64,000 nucleotides of DNA from the NCBI GenBank assembly GCA_037962975.1, contig CM075671.1, forward strand, positions 42,494,501 to 42,558,500. Direction: 5' to 3'. Under the pieces are notes generated by a model. It had not been told where the DNA came from, made no database searches, and saw only the letters and a list, made by a program, of their open reading frames with translations. Shown here piece by piece: positions 1-10,026 of the stretch (position 1 is the stretch's first letter; each line of letters opens with the position of its first letter). This stretch comes from Clitoria ternatea (lineage: Eukaryota > Streptophyta > Magnoliopsida > Fabales > Fabaceae). A program made the position numbers and the translations under genes.

Positions 1-1278
1 AACCCTGTTGTTAAGATGACAACCATTCGAGTCCTTTTTTCCCTTGCATCTGCCCATAACTGGCATCTCCAGCAGCTTGACATCAACACTGCATTTTTAC
101 ATGGTACCTTAGATGAAGAGGTGTACATGGCTCCTCCACCAGGCTTACCTCTCCCTGACCCCTCTCTGGTCTGCAAACTTCACAAATCCATTTATGGCCT
201 TAGACAAGCAAGCAGACAGTGGAATGCTCGTCTTACTGTAGTGTTGTTGGACTCTAGTTACACTCAATCCAAAGCAGATTACTCTTTGTTCACCAAGATC
301 ACTTCTACTGGTTTCACTACCATTTTAACATATGTAGATGAATTGGTCTTTGTAGGTCCAGATTTGGCTAAGATCAATCGTATGAAGCTCCTTCTTTACA
401 CTCAATTTGGAATTAAAGACCTTGGTTCTTTAAAAAAAATTTGGGTTTTGAGAGATCCTCTTCTGGAATTCATCTCTATCAAAGAAAATATGACCTAGAG
501 TTACTTCAAGATATAGGTCTTCTTGCAGCCAAACCAAGCAATGTTCCCATGGATTCCTCCTCCAAACTCAGCATACATTCAGGGACTCCTTTACCTGATC
601 CTTCCTCTTATAGAAAGCTTATTGGCAAGTTAGTGTATCTCACAAACTCTAGACTTGATCTCTCTTTTTCAGTAAGCAAACTTAGTCAATACCTCTCTAA
701 TCCTACCACATATCATTATCAAGCTACTCTCAAAGTGCTCAAGTACATCAAGCTTTCTCCAGCTAAGGGACTCTTCTTTCCCTCTTCTTCTAATTTTAAG
801 CTTATTGCATATTCTGATTCGGATTGGGCTTCTTGCCCGGATAGTCGAAGGTCTGTCAGTGGGTTCTGTTTCTTCTTGGGCAACTCTATTGTTTCATGGA
901 AAACCAAAAAGTAATACATTGTTTCCAGGTCTAGTGCTGAAGCTGAATATAGAGCTCTTGCTCTAGCAACTTATGAAGCACAATGGATTTTATCTTTGCT
1001 TCGGGATTTTGGTGTTTCACATCCTTCTCCAGTCACTTTGTTTTGTGATAATCAGGCTGCACGCTACATTGCTTCCAACCCCGTTTTTCATGAACGAACT
1101 AAACATAGAGTTAGATTGCCATACTGTTCGGAATCAAGTGCTTGATGGTCGGGTGCATCTTCTCCCTATTCCTTCCAAAGAGCAATTAGCTAACATACTT
1201 ACCAAATCTCTCTCTGTTGGATCTTTCTCCTTTTTCACTTCCAAGCTTGGAATTTTGGATATACATATTCCAGCTTGA
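1..1278 (+). pseudogene. Ty1/copia reverse transcriptase-RNase H, 3' part of pol (broken)
   Basis: The left edge enters the reverse transcriptase of a copia polyprotein. The first frame (16-498) shows the motifs LDINTAFLHG, EEVYM and KSIYGLRQAS, then a TYVDELVFVG stretch where the family normally has a YVDD catalytic box, so the second catalytic Asp reads as Glu. A frame change near 440-500 leads to a second frame (441-914) with the RT thumb and the start of RNase H (YSDSDWASCPDSRRSVSGFC). A TAA stop at 912-914 precedes the usual SRSSAEAEYRALA block (about 925-975), and RNase H continues in a third frame to about 1278. Two frame changes, a stop and an altered catalytic box make it non-functional. 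The 5' part lies outside the window. It would have copied element RNA into DNA. Confidence 0.9.
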
Positions 1279-1284
1279 GGGGGC
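1273..1284 (+). other. Polypurine tract of the copia element
   Basis: The run GCTTGAGGGGGC directly precedes the LTR start. Copia elements of this type prime plus-strand DNA here. It sits right after the end of pol. Confidence 0.75.
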
Positions 1285-1497
1285 TGTTAATATGTATTTA
1301 TTTTTTTAGTTAGTCTGTTAGAAGTTTGTTAGAAGTCAGTTAGCTTGTTTTGTCCTTTTCTGCTTGTATATATACTACATCTCTTTACATTTTCAGATCA
1401 TGGAATAAATCATTAATCATACACATCTCTCGCATATTCTCTCTTTTTCTCTCATCTCTGCTTTGCATACTGTTCTTCTTTTCTCTGCTCAGAGGCA
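1285..1497 (+). repeat. 3' LTR of the copia element (right end approximate)
   Basis: The LTR begins TGTTAATATG just after the polypurine tract. It has a TATA-like TATATATAC near 1367 and T-rich leader sequence after it, as in short copia LTRs. The right end is not fixed, because the 5' LTR and left target site are outside the window; CA dinucleotides near 1466, 1497 and 1510 are all possible ends. Confidence 0.65.
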
Positions 1498-1727
1498 AAG
1501 GTTATTGGCAATGAGAGCTTCAATGGTTGCTATAGTGTTCATGTGTGATTTATTTCAGATTCTTGAGAGCTTTGACAGCGTGAAGTATTAATATCAATCT
1601 TTAATTTTTTTCATTTTCTCAACTCCGTTTCTCCAACTACAAACCAAACACTTTCATTCAACTGTATTCTCAGTTCAAAAGATTAAACCATTAAAAAAAT
1701 TATTGGTTATCAATTCCGATGTGATCG
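1498..1727. other. Short spacer, possible host flank
   Basis: There is no clear gene. A short open stretch ending in a stop near 1590 follows a TTATTTCAG that could be a splice acceptor, so this could be a gene remnant, but it is too short to recognise. Confidence 0.3.
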
Positions 1728-1732
1728 ATTGA

Positions 1733-1988
1733 TGATAGGTTCTATTCTATAATTTCTTAGCTACTAGAGAATTTTAAGGAAAACTCTGCTACAATTACTA
1801 CTAGACTAAAATTGAAAGGAAACTCTTTATTTCCTTCAGATAAGAAACTTTGTCCATATAAAGGGACTTACATCACAAGGATTACCCTAGCTAGTATTGG
1901 GCCTAACAAGTAAAGTCTAAATAAAATCTTTCAGCCAAGTGGGTCTTTTTGTTTTTCTTTAGGGCCTTATGGATCCCCTTCCGTATCA
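1733..1988 (-). repeat. 3' LTR of the gypsy element
   Basis: This is a 256-bp direct copy of the segment at 7565-7821. It is the downstream LTR for the minus-strand element and abuts the TSD ATTGA at 1728-1732. Confidence 0.95.
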
Positions 1989-1989
1989 C

Positions 1990-3694
1990 TACCTGCTGGA
2001 TGACATTGGACCTTGTCCTCAAGGCCCGAAGAACTTGAAGGGGTCACGGGGTTAATAGAAGTGGTGGGGTCGGATGGCTTTGAGTGGGAAATGGGAAACC
2101 GTGTGACAGGTTGGATAGCATTAGGAGAAAAAGTTAAGGAATCTGTCAGGGAAGTAGTTGAGATGACCGGTTGGATAGGCTTGGCACGGGAACCATGGGA
2201 ATCCAATGGCTGAGATTGAGAGAGAAGTTTAGTGGCTTGGGAAACAGCAATGCGTGGTCTGTTGAGAAGTGGGGTAGTCGATGGGTCTGGAACATTAGAG
2301 TGAATAAGTAGAGTTTGAAGAAATTCCTTGGGCAGAGGCTTAGGAGTGGTAGAGGTCACATTTCCGTGAAACGCTCTCAGGAGAGAAACATGAAAAACTG
2401 AGTGAATCTTGGCCTGTGGAGGGAGAGCGAGTTTGTAAGCCACTTTGCCTATACGTTGCACAACTAGATATGGCCCATAGAAACGACAAGCGAGTTTTTG
2501 TGAAGGTCTCTTGGCCAACGATCCTTGTCTGTAAGGTTGTAAGTGAAGCCAAACGAGATCCCTGGGTTGAAGACAATGTCTCACCGGTGTAGATTAGCTC
2601 GGGCAGTCATGCTTTGGCGAGTTCGTTGGAGACAATCACGAGCTTGTCGTAAAACTGCTCGATGTTCCTCGAGGATCTCTGAGAGAGAGGGCACCGTGAC
2701 TTCCTCTGAGATGAAGTCAGTGGCTGTTGGGGGGATTTCTCGTACAAAACCCAAAAGGGGGCCATGCCTATGGCTGAGTGGTACGACGAGTTATACCAAA
2801 ACTCTGCGAGAGGAAGAAGGTGAAACCAACTCTTTGGTTGTTCTCCATAAAAGCATCACAGGTAAGCTTCTAGTGTCCTATTTAATACTTTGGTTTGGCC
2901 ATCGGTTTCGGGGTGGTAGGCTATACTATACTTTAATGTGGTTCCCTGGGATCTGAACAGCTATTTCCAGAACTAGCTGAGGAAGAGGGGGCCCTGTCTG
3001 ACACAATTGTGGTTGGGATGCTGTGTAACCTGGAGATTTCCATCGAGAAACATTGGCCCAAGCTCTCAGCAGTGACATGGGTTGGTAGAGCTACAAAGTG
3101 GGCCGATTTGGAGAGGTGGTCACACACAACCCAAATAACCGTGTGGCCCATCGAGGGTGGAAGGTGGGTGATGAAATCCATGGAGATGTTCTTCCAAAGT
3201 TTCGTGGGAACAGGTAAGGGTTATAACAAGCCCTTTTTCTTAGTGGTTTCATATTTTAAAGCTTGGCAAATAGAGCATTCTCTAATAAACTTTTTAACTT
3301 CTTTCTGCATGCCTTTCCAAGAGAATGATGCTGCCAACCGAGCCAAAGTGGCCTTGGTACCCGAGTGCCCTGCTGTTGGAGTGGCATGGAACTCAGTGAG
3401 GAGCTTCTGTCGGAGGTTGTGACAATCTGGTATGAAAATTCGCCCCTTTATCCATAAGAGATTTTGTTTAAATTGGGAGTCCTGAACAGTGTTTAGAAAA
3501 GTTTGGACTAACAATTGACCTTCATTGTCCTGAGTGTAATACTGCTGCAAAGAGTTGATAAGCGTTGGAACTACGGACGAGATGGACAATAGCAGAAGAG
3601 GGTGATCTGAAAACTGACGGGAGAGGGCATCAGCAATCTGATTCTTGGGGCCAAGCCTGTAGAAGATCTCAAAGCTGTATCCTTGTAACTTCAT
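1990..3694 (-). pseudogene. Ty3/gypsy integrase (broken)
   Basis: On the minus strand the segment starts with the end of RNase H (PKNQIADALSR), then the integrase zinc-binding region with H..H and CSIC-type residues (AGHSGTKATLARLA, about 3345-3385; ECSICQALKYE, about 3250-3280). The catalytic core follows in another frame with MDFITHLPPS (about 3150-3180) and a SDRAP motif where the second catalytic Asp lies. The frame then changes again, and the C-terminal part (about 2200-2584) shows the GPY/F-like FYGPYLVVQRIG followed by HSVFHVSLLR. Integrase inserts the element DNA into the host chromosome. At least three frame breaks make this copy dead. No chromodomain is visible after the GPY/F region. 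Confidence 0.85.
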
Positions 3695-4018
3695 GGCCCA
3701 CTTATGTTGCTCTGGAGTCTGAAACTTTTGAGAAAGTAAGTGCTTTAAACTTTGTTGGTCAGTCAGAATGTGGAAGTGAACCCCAATGAGATACTAACGC
3801 CACTTTTTGATGGCTTCTATTACAACAAACATCTCTCTGACGTACGTTGAGGCAGCTGTCATGCGAGGGCCTAGGCATTTACTGAAGAAGGCAATTGGAT
3901 GACCTCCCTGAGTGAGGACCGCCCCCACTGCTATGGTGGAAGCATCTGTTTCCAGAATGAATAGCTTAGAGAAATTTGGTAGGACAAGGATAGGAGCTAT
4001 TGTGATTTTATTTTTCAA
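3695..4018 (-). pseudogene. Ty3/gypsy RNase H (broken)
   Basis: The frame reads ETDASTIAVGAVLTQGGHPIAFFSK, typical of the RNase H active-site start, then YVREMFVVIEAIKKWR and a stop near 3792. The same frame reopens past that stop with the end of the domain and the linker to integrase. RNase H removes the RNA strand during reverse transcription. One in-frame stop is seen. Confidence 0.85.
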
Positions 4019-4797
4019 AGCTGTAAGGGCCTCCGAGGCCTCTGAACTCCATGTAAACTCTGAATGTCTAAGTATGTCGGTGAGAGGAGCGGCGAGAGTG
4101 GCGTATTGTTTAATGAAACGGCGATAGAATCCGGTAAGGCCTAGAAAACCTCAGAGAGACATGAGGGAAGATGGTTGGGGCCAATCAGTTATTGCCTGAA
4201 TTTTGTCTGGGTAAGGGGATACTCCAGCAGAGGAAATGATGTGTCCTAAGTAATTAACTTTAGGAGAAGCAAATGAACACTTAGATAGCTTGACAAAGAA
4301 ATAGTGAGTAGCAAGTAATGATAAAACTGAATTTAAATGGCTAATGTGATCCTCTAAGGTAGTACTGTAAATAAGTATATCATCGAAAAAACCAGAACAA
4401 ACCGACGTAGATACGGGCGTAGAAGGTCCGTCATTGCAGACTGAAAAGTGGAGGGGGCGTTAGCTAATCCGAAAGGCATGACTAGGAACTCATAGTGGCC
4501 ATCCCAAGTCCTGAAAGCTGTCTTATGAGTGTCCGGTGGGTGAACACGAATTTGGTGGTAGTCAGAGTGAAGGTCAATTTTAGAAAAAATTATAGCAGAT
4601 CCCAATTCATCTAGTAGTTCATCAATTGTAGGAATAGGGAACCTATCCTTAACAGTGATAGCATTTAAGGCCCTATAATCCACACAAAAGCGCCAGGTGC
4701 CATCTTTCTTTTTAACCAAGAGTACAGGGGATGAGAAGGGGCTTTTACTAGGGATGATAATGCCTTGTTGGAGCATGTCCTGAATGAGGCTAGTCAT
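4019..4797 (-). pseudogene. Ty3/gypsy reverse transcriptase (broken)
   Basis: The frame at 4354-4797 contains GIIIPSKSPFSSPVLLVKKKDG, WRFCVDYRALN, FSKIDLHSDYHQIRV and VMPFGLANAPSTFQ, all standard Ty3/gypsy RT blocks. Just before the catalytic Asp-Asp box the frame is lost by a one-base length change in a T run near 4387-4392, so this copy cannot make the active site. The thumb region continues in another frame (about 4019-4360), with a further stop near 4150. There is no usable start; the real protein would be part of a gag-pol polyprotein. Confidence 0.9.
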
Positions 4798-5128
4798 AGT
4801 AGTTTTCTAGGCATGGGGGTAACGATAAGGTTTAATATTAACAGGTTGAGAGTTAGGCAGTAAGGGAATGTGATGGTCATGGGTCTTGGGTGGGGGAAGG
4901 GCTTTAGGTTTGGTGAAAATTTGAGCATGGGAAAGGAGGAAGAAGAGAATTTAAGGAGGGGTGGGTAGGGTCAAGGGTTTCTGGAGAAGGTTGAGGGTCG
5001 GAGGAAGGGGTAAATAGTAGTAGGTGGCAATAGGAGATAGAGTCAGTGTGTAGCATTTGGCAAAATTAGGTGTAGGTTAAGGAAAGAATGAGGGTTTTGA
5101 GTTCACCAGTGAGTCTTATTGGGTCCAT

Positions 5129-5979
5129 TTAGTGGTTGAAGGTCATACTAAGGATTGAGAAGTCAGCTGTAATAGGTCCTAAGGTTTGAAGCCATTCAAT
5201 GCCCAGAACAACATCAACTCCTTCGATGGGAATGAGGTAGAAGGAGATTGCGAAGTCATGACCCTGGATAGATAGGGGAACCTGTGGGCAGAGGCCTGAA
5301 CAAGTAATGGTGGTGTTATTCCCTACCATAACAGGAAAAGCAGGGACAGGTTGGGTAGAAAGTTTAAGGTGTGAGACAATGCGAGGCTGCAAGATGTTGT
5401 GAGAACTGCCAGAGTTAATAAGAACTCTTACTAGTAGGCCTGTAATAAAACCTTGAAATCTTAAGGTTTGGGGAGAAGGTTGGCCTGTAAGAGCCTGGGG
5501 AGAGAGTTGAAAATTGATGGCCTCCCCGTATGGGTTAGGGGTAAGGTTTGGTGAAGGTAAGTCAGATGTAGGACTGGCTGGTGGAATGGGTTCCGTGGTG
5601 TCACTAGGGGCAGAATCTTCGTCTGATAGTAATAAGAGGAATCGGCTAGAAGTGCACTTATGACCAGGAGTGAACTTCTCATCGTAGTTGTAGCAAAGAC
5701 CTAGGGCACGTCTTTCCTGCATTTGGGCCTGGGTGAGGCGTTTAATAGGTAATGAGGGAGGATTGGTAGAAGGTCTGGGTGGGGGTGGTTTAGGAGGTGA
5801 GTTAGGTAGGGGAGGGGTCTGGTTTGGAATAAACCTAGGGAAGCGAGGTTTGGAGTCTTTGATTTTGGATTCAACCAATTTGGCTAAGCCAATAGCTTGG
5901 GTAATGGAGGTCGGTTGAAGGATGGCTAGTTCACGTCTAATCTCAGCAGACAACCGAAAAATACAATAATTTAGTAACA
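5129..5979 (-). pseudogene. gag C-terminus, zinc knuckle and protease, second (downstream) duplicate copy
   Basis: This copy repeats the end of gag (SAEIRRELAIL...), a proline-rich linker, a zinc-knuckle-like CYNYDEKFTPGHKC and the protease. The knuckle is intact in length, but its second Cys position reads Tyr. The protease active site reads NSGSSHN where the family has DSG, so the catalytic Asp is Asn in this copy. The protease would cut the polyprotein. The frame stops at 5129, before the RT. The duplication unit here is 5265-5979. Confidence 0.85.
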
Positions 5980-5986
5980 AGACCCA

Positions 5987-6318
5987 TGGATAGATAGGGG
6001 AACCTGTGGGCAGAGGCCTGAACAAGTAATGGTGGCGCCATTCCCTACCATAACAGGAAAAGCAGGTACAGGTTGGGTAGAAAGTTTAAGGTATGAGACA
6101 ATGCGAGGTTGCAAGATGTTGTGAGAACTACCAGAGTCAATGAGAACTCTTACTAGTAGGCCCGCAATAAAACCTTGAAATCTTAAGGTTTGGGGAGAAG
6201 GTTGGCCTGTAAGAGCCTGGGGAGAGAGTTGAAAATTGATGGCCTCCCCGTATGGGTTAGGGGTAAGGTTTGGTGAAGGTAAGTCAAATGTAGGACTGGC
6301 TGGTGGAATGGGTTCCAT
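5987..6318 (-). pseudogene. Protease domain, first (upstream) duplicate copy
   Basis: This copy retains the aspartic protease signature LIDSGSSHNIL, with the catalytic Asp that the downstream copy has lost. It is cut short at the duplication joint (about 5980-5990), where the reading moves into repeated gag sequence. It therefore has a good active site but no downstream pol in frame. Confidence 0.8.
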
Positions 6319-6694
6319 GGTGTCACTAGGGGCAGAATCTTCGTCTGATAGTAATAAGAGGAATCGGCTAGAAGTGGACCAGGAGTGAACTTCTCATCGT
6401 AGTTGTAGCAAAGACCTAGGGCACGTCTCTCCTGCATTTGGGGCTGGGTGAGGCATTTAATAGGTAATGAGGAAGGATTGGTAGAAGGTCTGGGTGGGGG
6501 TGGTTTAGGAGGTGATTTAGGTAGGGGAGGGGTCTGGTTTGGAACAAACCTAGGGAAGCGAGGTTTGGAGTCTTTGATTTTGGATTCAACCAATTTGGCT
6601 AAGCCAATAGCTTGGGTAATGGAGGTCAGTTGAAGGATGGCTAGTTCACGTCTAATCTCAGCAGACAACCCGAAAATAAAATAATTTAGTAACA
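5987..6694 (-). repeat. Internal tandem duplication, upstream copy (partner 5265-5979)
   Basis: About 708 bp repeats the 715 bp at 5265-5979, with an offset of 722 at one end and 715 at the other. The difference is a 7-bp deletion in this copy near 6375. Both units end in the shared string TTAGTAACA and begin near TGGATAGATAGGGG. The unit covers the end of gag, the zinc knuckle and the protease. Confidence 0.93.
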
Positions 6695-7542
6695 TATCCG
6701 GGGAGAGACCCACAACACGATTGGATAATTTTTCAAAGTGAGCTTGATATTCTGTGACCGTGCCCTGTTGGCGAAGCTTAAAAAGCTCAGCTTGGTGGTT
6801 CTCATATGTAGAAGGTCCAAATCGCAGTTCTAAGGCTCTAACAAAGGTATTCCAATCAGTAAGCTGTCTGTTGTGGTACATCCACTTGAACCAACTTAGA
6901 GCATCGCCCCTCATGTAAAAGGAAACCATGGGCAATCGGAGGTCAGGGAGAACTTGATAGAACATAAAAAACTGCTCTGCTTGGAAGAGCCAATCCAAGG
7001 GTTCTGAACCATCAAAGGGGGCTAAATCCAGTTTAGGGGGCGTAAAGGTGTAGGGGGGGCATTGATGGTGGGGTTTGTAAAAGGTGAGTGGGGAAAACCT
7101 GGAGGAAAAAAATAGGTGGTGGGTTGAGTGGAGTAAGTGGGACCACGCACAGTAGTAGAGATAGGGGAAGAGTGAATACGACTGGGGCTAGGAATGGAAG
7201 AAGGGGAAGCGGTAGTGGAGACGGAATGGTATAGGGAATAACCACTGGGCTATTTGTAGAAGCAAGAAAAGCTGTTGTAACTGGTTGAGAAATAGTAGGA
7301 GATGAGTGAGGTATATGACCTGTGAAAGGTCCCATTTGTAGGGAAGCTACCTGCTCCAAGAGACCACCCATAAAAGTAGTCATAGCGTCATGGCGGCTGT
7401 CCATTGTAGTCTGGAGAGCATGATGGCGAGTATCCTGAAGGAGTCGATGTTCCTCCAGCTGGGTGTGCAGGGAGCCTATCTTATCAGAAATGGTCTGGAG
7501 AAGGTCCTCTAGGTCCTTGGAAGAAGAAGGTTTAGGAGGCAT
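6319..7542 (-). pseudogene. Ty3/gypsy gag (capsid, broken)
   Basis: The likely start is the ATG whose complement is 7540-7542 (MPPKPSSSK), just inside the 5' LTR; an upstream ATG at 7584 lies in the LTR and is less likely. The N-terminal part (to 7033) has a predicted helical, coiled-coil-like stretch (TISDKIGSLHTQLEEHRLLQ). A frame change near 7000-7030 leads to the capsid block DWLFQAEQFFMFYQ, GDALSWFKWMY and RFGPSTYENHQAELFKLRQ. The zinc knuckle at about 6375-6420 is destroyed by a 7-bp deletion, after which the frame runs into unrelated residues. Gag would form the virus-like particle shell. Confidence 0.88.
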
Positions 7543-7564
7543 GAGGGCAATGAAAGCACCAAAA

Positions 7565-7821
7565 TGATAGGTTCTATTCCACAATTTCTTAGCTACTAGA
7601 GAATTTTAAGGAAAACTCTACTACAATTACTACTAGACTAAAATTGAAAGGAAACTCTTCATTTCCTTCAGATAAGAAACTTTGTCCATATAAAGGGACT
7701 TACATCACAAGGATTACCCTAGCTAGTATTGGGCCTAACAAGTAAATTCTAAATAAAATCTTTCAGTCAAGTAGGTCTTTTTGTTTTTCTTTTGGGCCTT
7801 ATGGATCCCCCTTCCATATCA
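7565..7821 (-). repeat. 5' LTR of the gypsy element
   Basis: This 257-bp LTR carries the element promoter on the minus strand, with a TTTATATGG TATA-like site (complement of about 7688-7696). It abuts the TSD ATTGA at 7822-7826. Next to its inner end lies TGGTGCTTTCATTG (complement of 7547-7560) in the primer-binding position; I could not assign a tRNA to it. Confidence 0.94.
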
Positions 7822-7826
7822 ATTGA

Positions 7827-8829
7827 TGATATCCAAATTTTATTATTGGTTGGAAGCCAATCTAGATAATTTTCAATATTTTAACTGGTGTAACCTTTGT
7901 CGGTCCTGTTCTCTTGTACTACTTTATGCAACTTTGTCATTCCATTCTTTTAGTAACTTTAGGGTTGATGTGAAATATAATAAATTATTATTTTTTAATT
8001 AATACGAATAGTGTTGAGTTGAGCTAGATTTCTATTAGTCAGTTTATCATTTTATGAGCATTTTTAAAAAGTTGGAGAGTAAATCATTAAAAAAAACACG
8101 GGACTAATCCAAACCAATAAGTATGTTATGAGACTACAAAGTATATTTAAGCCTAAAACAAATGCTAATGTCATATTCTTTTAAGGAGGCAAATAGTGAT
8201 AAGTATTTTAAAATAAATAAATTACGATAAGTGTTTAATGATAAAACTTGTCACAAAATTAATGAATTTATTCTAATGAATCGTTTCATAAAAACTGGCT
8301 ATTATTCAGTAGCGAACATAATTACTACTGGTAGTAAAAATGGCCATTCACATCATTTAGGTCCATTGCGCCATTAGCCCGCAAATAATAGGTTGGGACG
8401 GGTGACATATAATCGAGAATGGGCTTGTATAGTTTAAAATAGAAAAAAGAAAAAGTGAGTGCCCTTAAAATATTTTTTAAAATAAAGAAAATTTTAAAAT
8501 CTAAAATCTAAAAGCCAAAAATAAGTAAAATGAAAAGGAAGAATTAATAAAATCTTACTTGAAAAAACTTACTTAGATTTGTTTTTTTCAAAAAACTCTA
8601 ATGCCCTGTACATCTTACCTTTTTTTTTTTTTTGTAAAAATCAAATAACTCAAATAGGTTGATGGATTAATCTGACTCAAAGAAGGTGTGTTAAATAGAT
8701 TAGTCCAAGTCTGAAAACTAAAATAAAAAAAATATTGACAAAAAATAAGGACCCAACAAAAAAGGGTAGTCCAACAAATCCAATTCATTTTTTAACCTCC
8801 AACATAATTGTTAATTGAATAATCTTGCA
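7827..8829. other. AT-rich non-coding spacer
   Basis: I see no gene or clear element here. It is AT-rich, with short poly-A and poly-T runs (for example near 8620) and a slightly GC-richer patch near 8360-8420. Confidence 0.6.
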
Positions 8830-9022
8830 TAGAAGAAAGATATAGAATATAGGAAGGGATTCTTTGATATTGAAGAATAAAGAATTGAATTAAACTCAAG
8901 GGATAAGGGAAAGATTTATACACAGGGTAGAAACTAACCAAAAACTAACTAAACAACTAATAAGAATATTAACTGACTACTTTTAGTTAGACTAATAAAT
9001 TAATATTAAACTAACTCTAACG
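8830..9022 (-). repeat. Probable 3' LTR of the old copia element
   Basis: On the minus strand the segment begins near TTAGAGTTAG after a short purine-rich stretch and contains GTGTATAAATC, a TATA-like site. It lies just downstream of the RNase H relic, as a 3' LTR should. The ends are approximate and no partner LTR was found. Confidence 0.5.
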
Positions 9023-10026
9023 TCTCACTTAAGTTGGAATGTAAATATTAAGCATGCCAAGCTTGGAATGAAGAAAAAAGAAAAGGGTAAACAGCTAGAG
9101 GTTTAGTTAGGATATCTGTAACTTGGTTAACACTAGTTATAGGAAGAAGATGAAGAATTTTAGCTTGAACCAGATTTTTGACTATGAACAATCAATTTAT
9201 ATGTGCATGATTCTTTCATAAAAAATGAGATTAGAGACAACATGCATTGTTGATTTATTTTCATAATAAAGAATCATGAAGAACTTGCAGTGGCCATTAA
9301 GCTTCACAAGAGGCTAACGTCATTGCTCTATATTCATCTTCGGCTAAAGATCTAGCAATATATTTTGTTTCTTGCACTTCCATGATATCAATGAGTCACC
9401 AAGAAAGAAGTAATAACCTTTGATAGAATTGAGATCACTGCTGGCGAGAAAGAAAAGGCCTTGGGGAAATTTCTTAATAAACTTTAGAATTTTAAGAGAA
9501 GCTTGGTGGTGCTAAGTGGTAGGACAATCAAGAAATTGACTCGAGAAATTTACTACATAGGTTATATCAAGCCAATGGTGTGAGTTAAATAGATAACTTT
9601 TCTAATTAATCTTTTATAAATTGAGACATTAGTAAGTGAATTGCCATCATTTTTATTGGTTTAAAGGTATCGTCTATAAGAATGTTAAATGGCTTAGATG
9701 TTAATAAGCATGTTTCTTTAAAAAGGTATAAAGCGTACTTTCTCTTTAAAATAATAATCCCTTTATTGGACCTAGTAACCTCTAAACTGAGGAAGTACTT
9801 GATATCTCCTAAAGTGAAGGTTGAGAAGTTGTTTGATATGATCAATTTATGATTTACAATATATCAAAAACAATGAGAAAGAGATCATCCGCATATGTTA
9901 GGATAATTGTGAATCCTTGAGTGGTAGATTTTGTGAATAAGGAATGATCAAACTTTGATTGAGTATAACCAAATTTGATAAGGAGGTGGTTGAGTTTAGC
10001 ATTCTATTGTTTGTCAGCTTGCTTAA
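9023..10026 (-). pseudogene. Old copia pol, 3' half (RT end and RNase H), split from 26113-27298
   Basis: Minus-strand translation shows KQADKQ*NAKLNHLL (about 9985-10021), SLFTKSTTQGFTIILTYADDL, then FTLGDIKYFLSLEVTRSNKG (9606-9845) and, at about 9290-9390, RSLAEDEYRAMTLASCEA from RNase H. Stops and frame changes are common, so it is old. The reading resumes exactly where the copia fragment at 26113-27298 stops, and CTTAA duplications flank the intervening DNA. The two fragments are therefore one pol gene cut in two by the 10027-26112 insertion. Confidence 0.88.

Larger units (their letters stand above)
1733..7821 (-). mobile_element. Ty3/gypsy LTR retrotransposon, degenerate, flanked by TSD ATTGA
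   Basis: This is a complete element by structure. LTRs of 256 and 257 bp begin and end TGATA...TATCA as read on the plus strand, and the 5-bp duplication ATTGA lies at 1728-1732 and 7822-7826. Domains in minus-strand order are gag, zinc knuckle, protease, reverse transcriptase, RNase H and integrase with a GPY/F-like tail, which is the Ty3/gypsy order. The short LTRs and overall size suggest a Reina-like chromovirus, but I see no chromodomain, so the clade is inferred. My hand count gives about nine substitutions and one indel between the LTRs, so the insertion is not recent. Frameshifts and stops run through all domains. Confidence 0.93.

Noticed and set aside
2013..3789. Plus-strand open frames across the gypsy integrase region
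   Set aside because: They are shadows of the minus-strand integrase and RNase H, whose motifs are clear.
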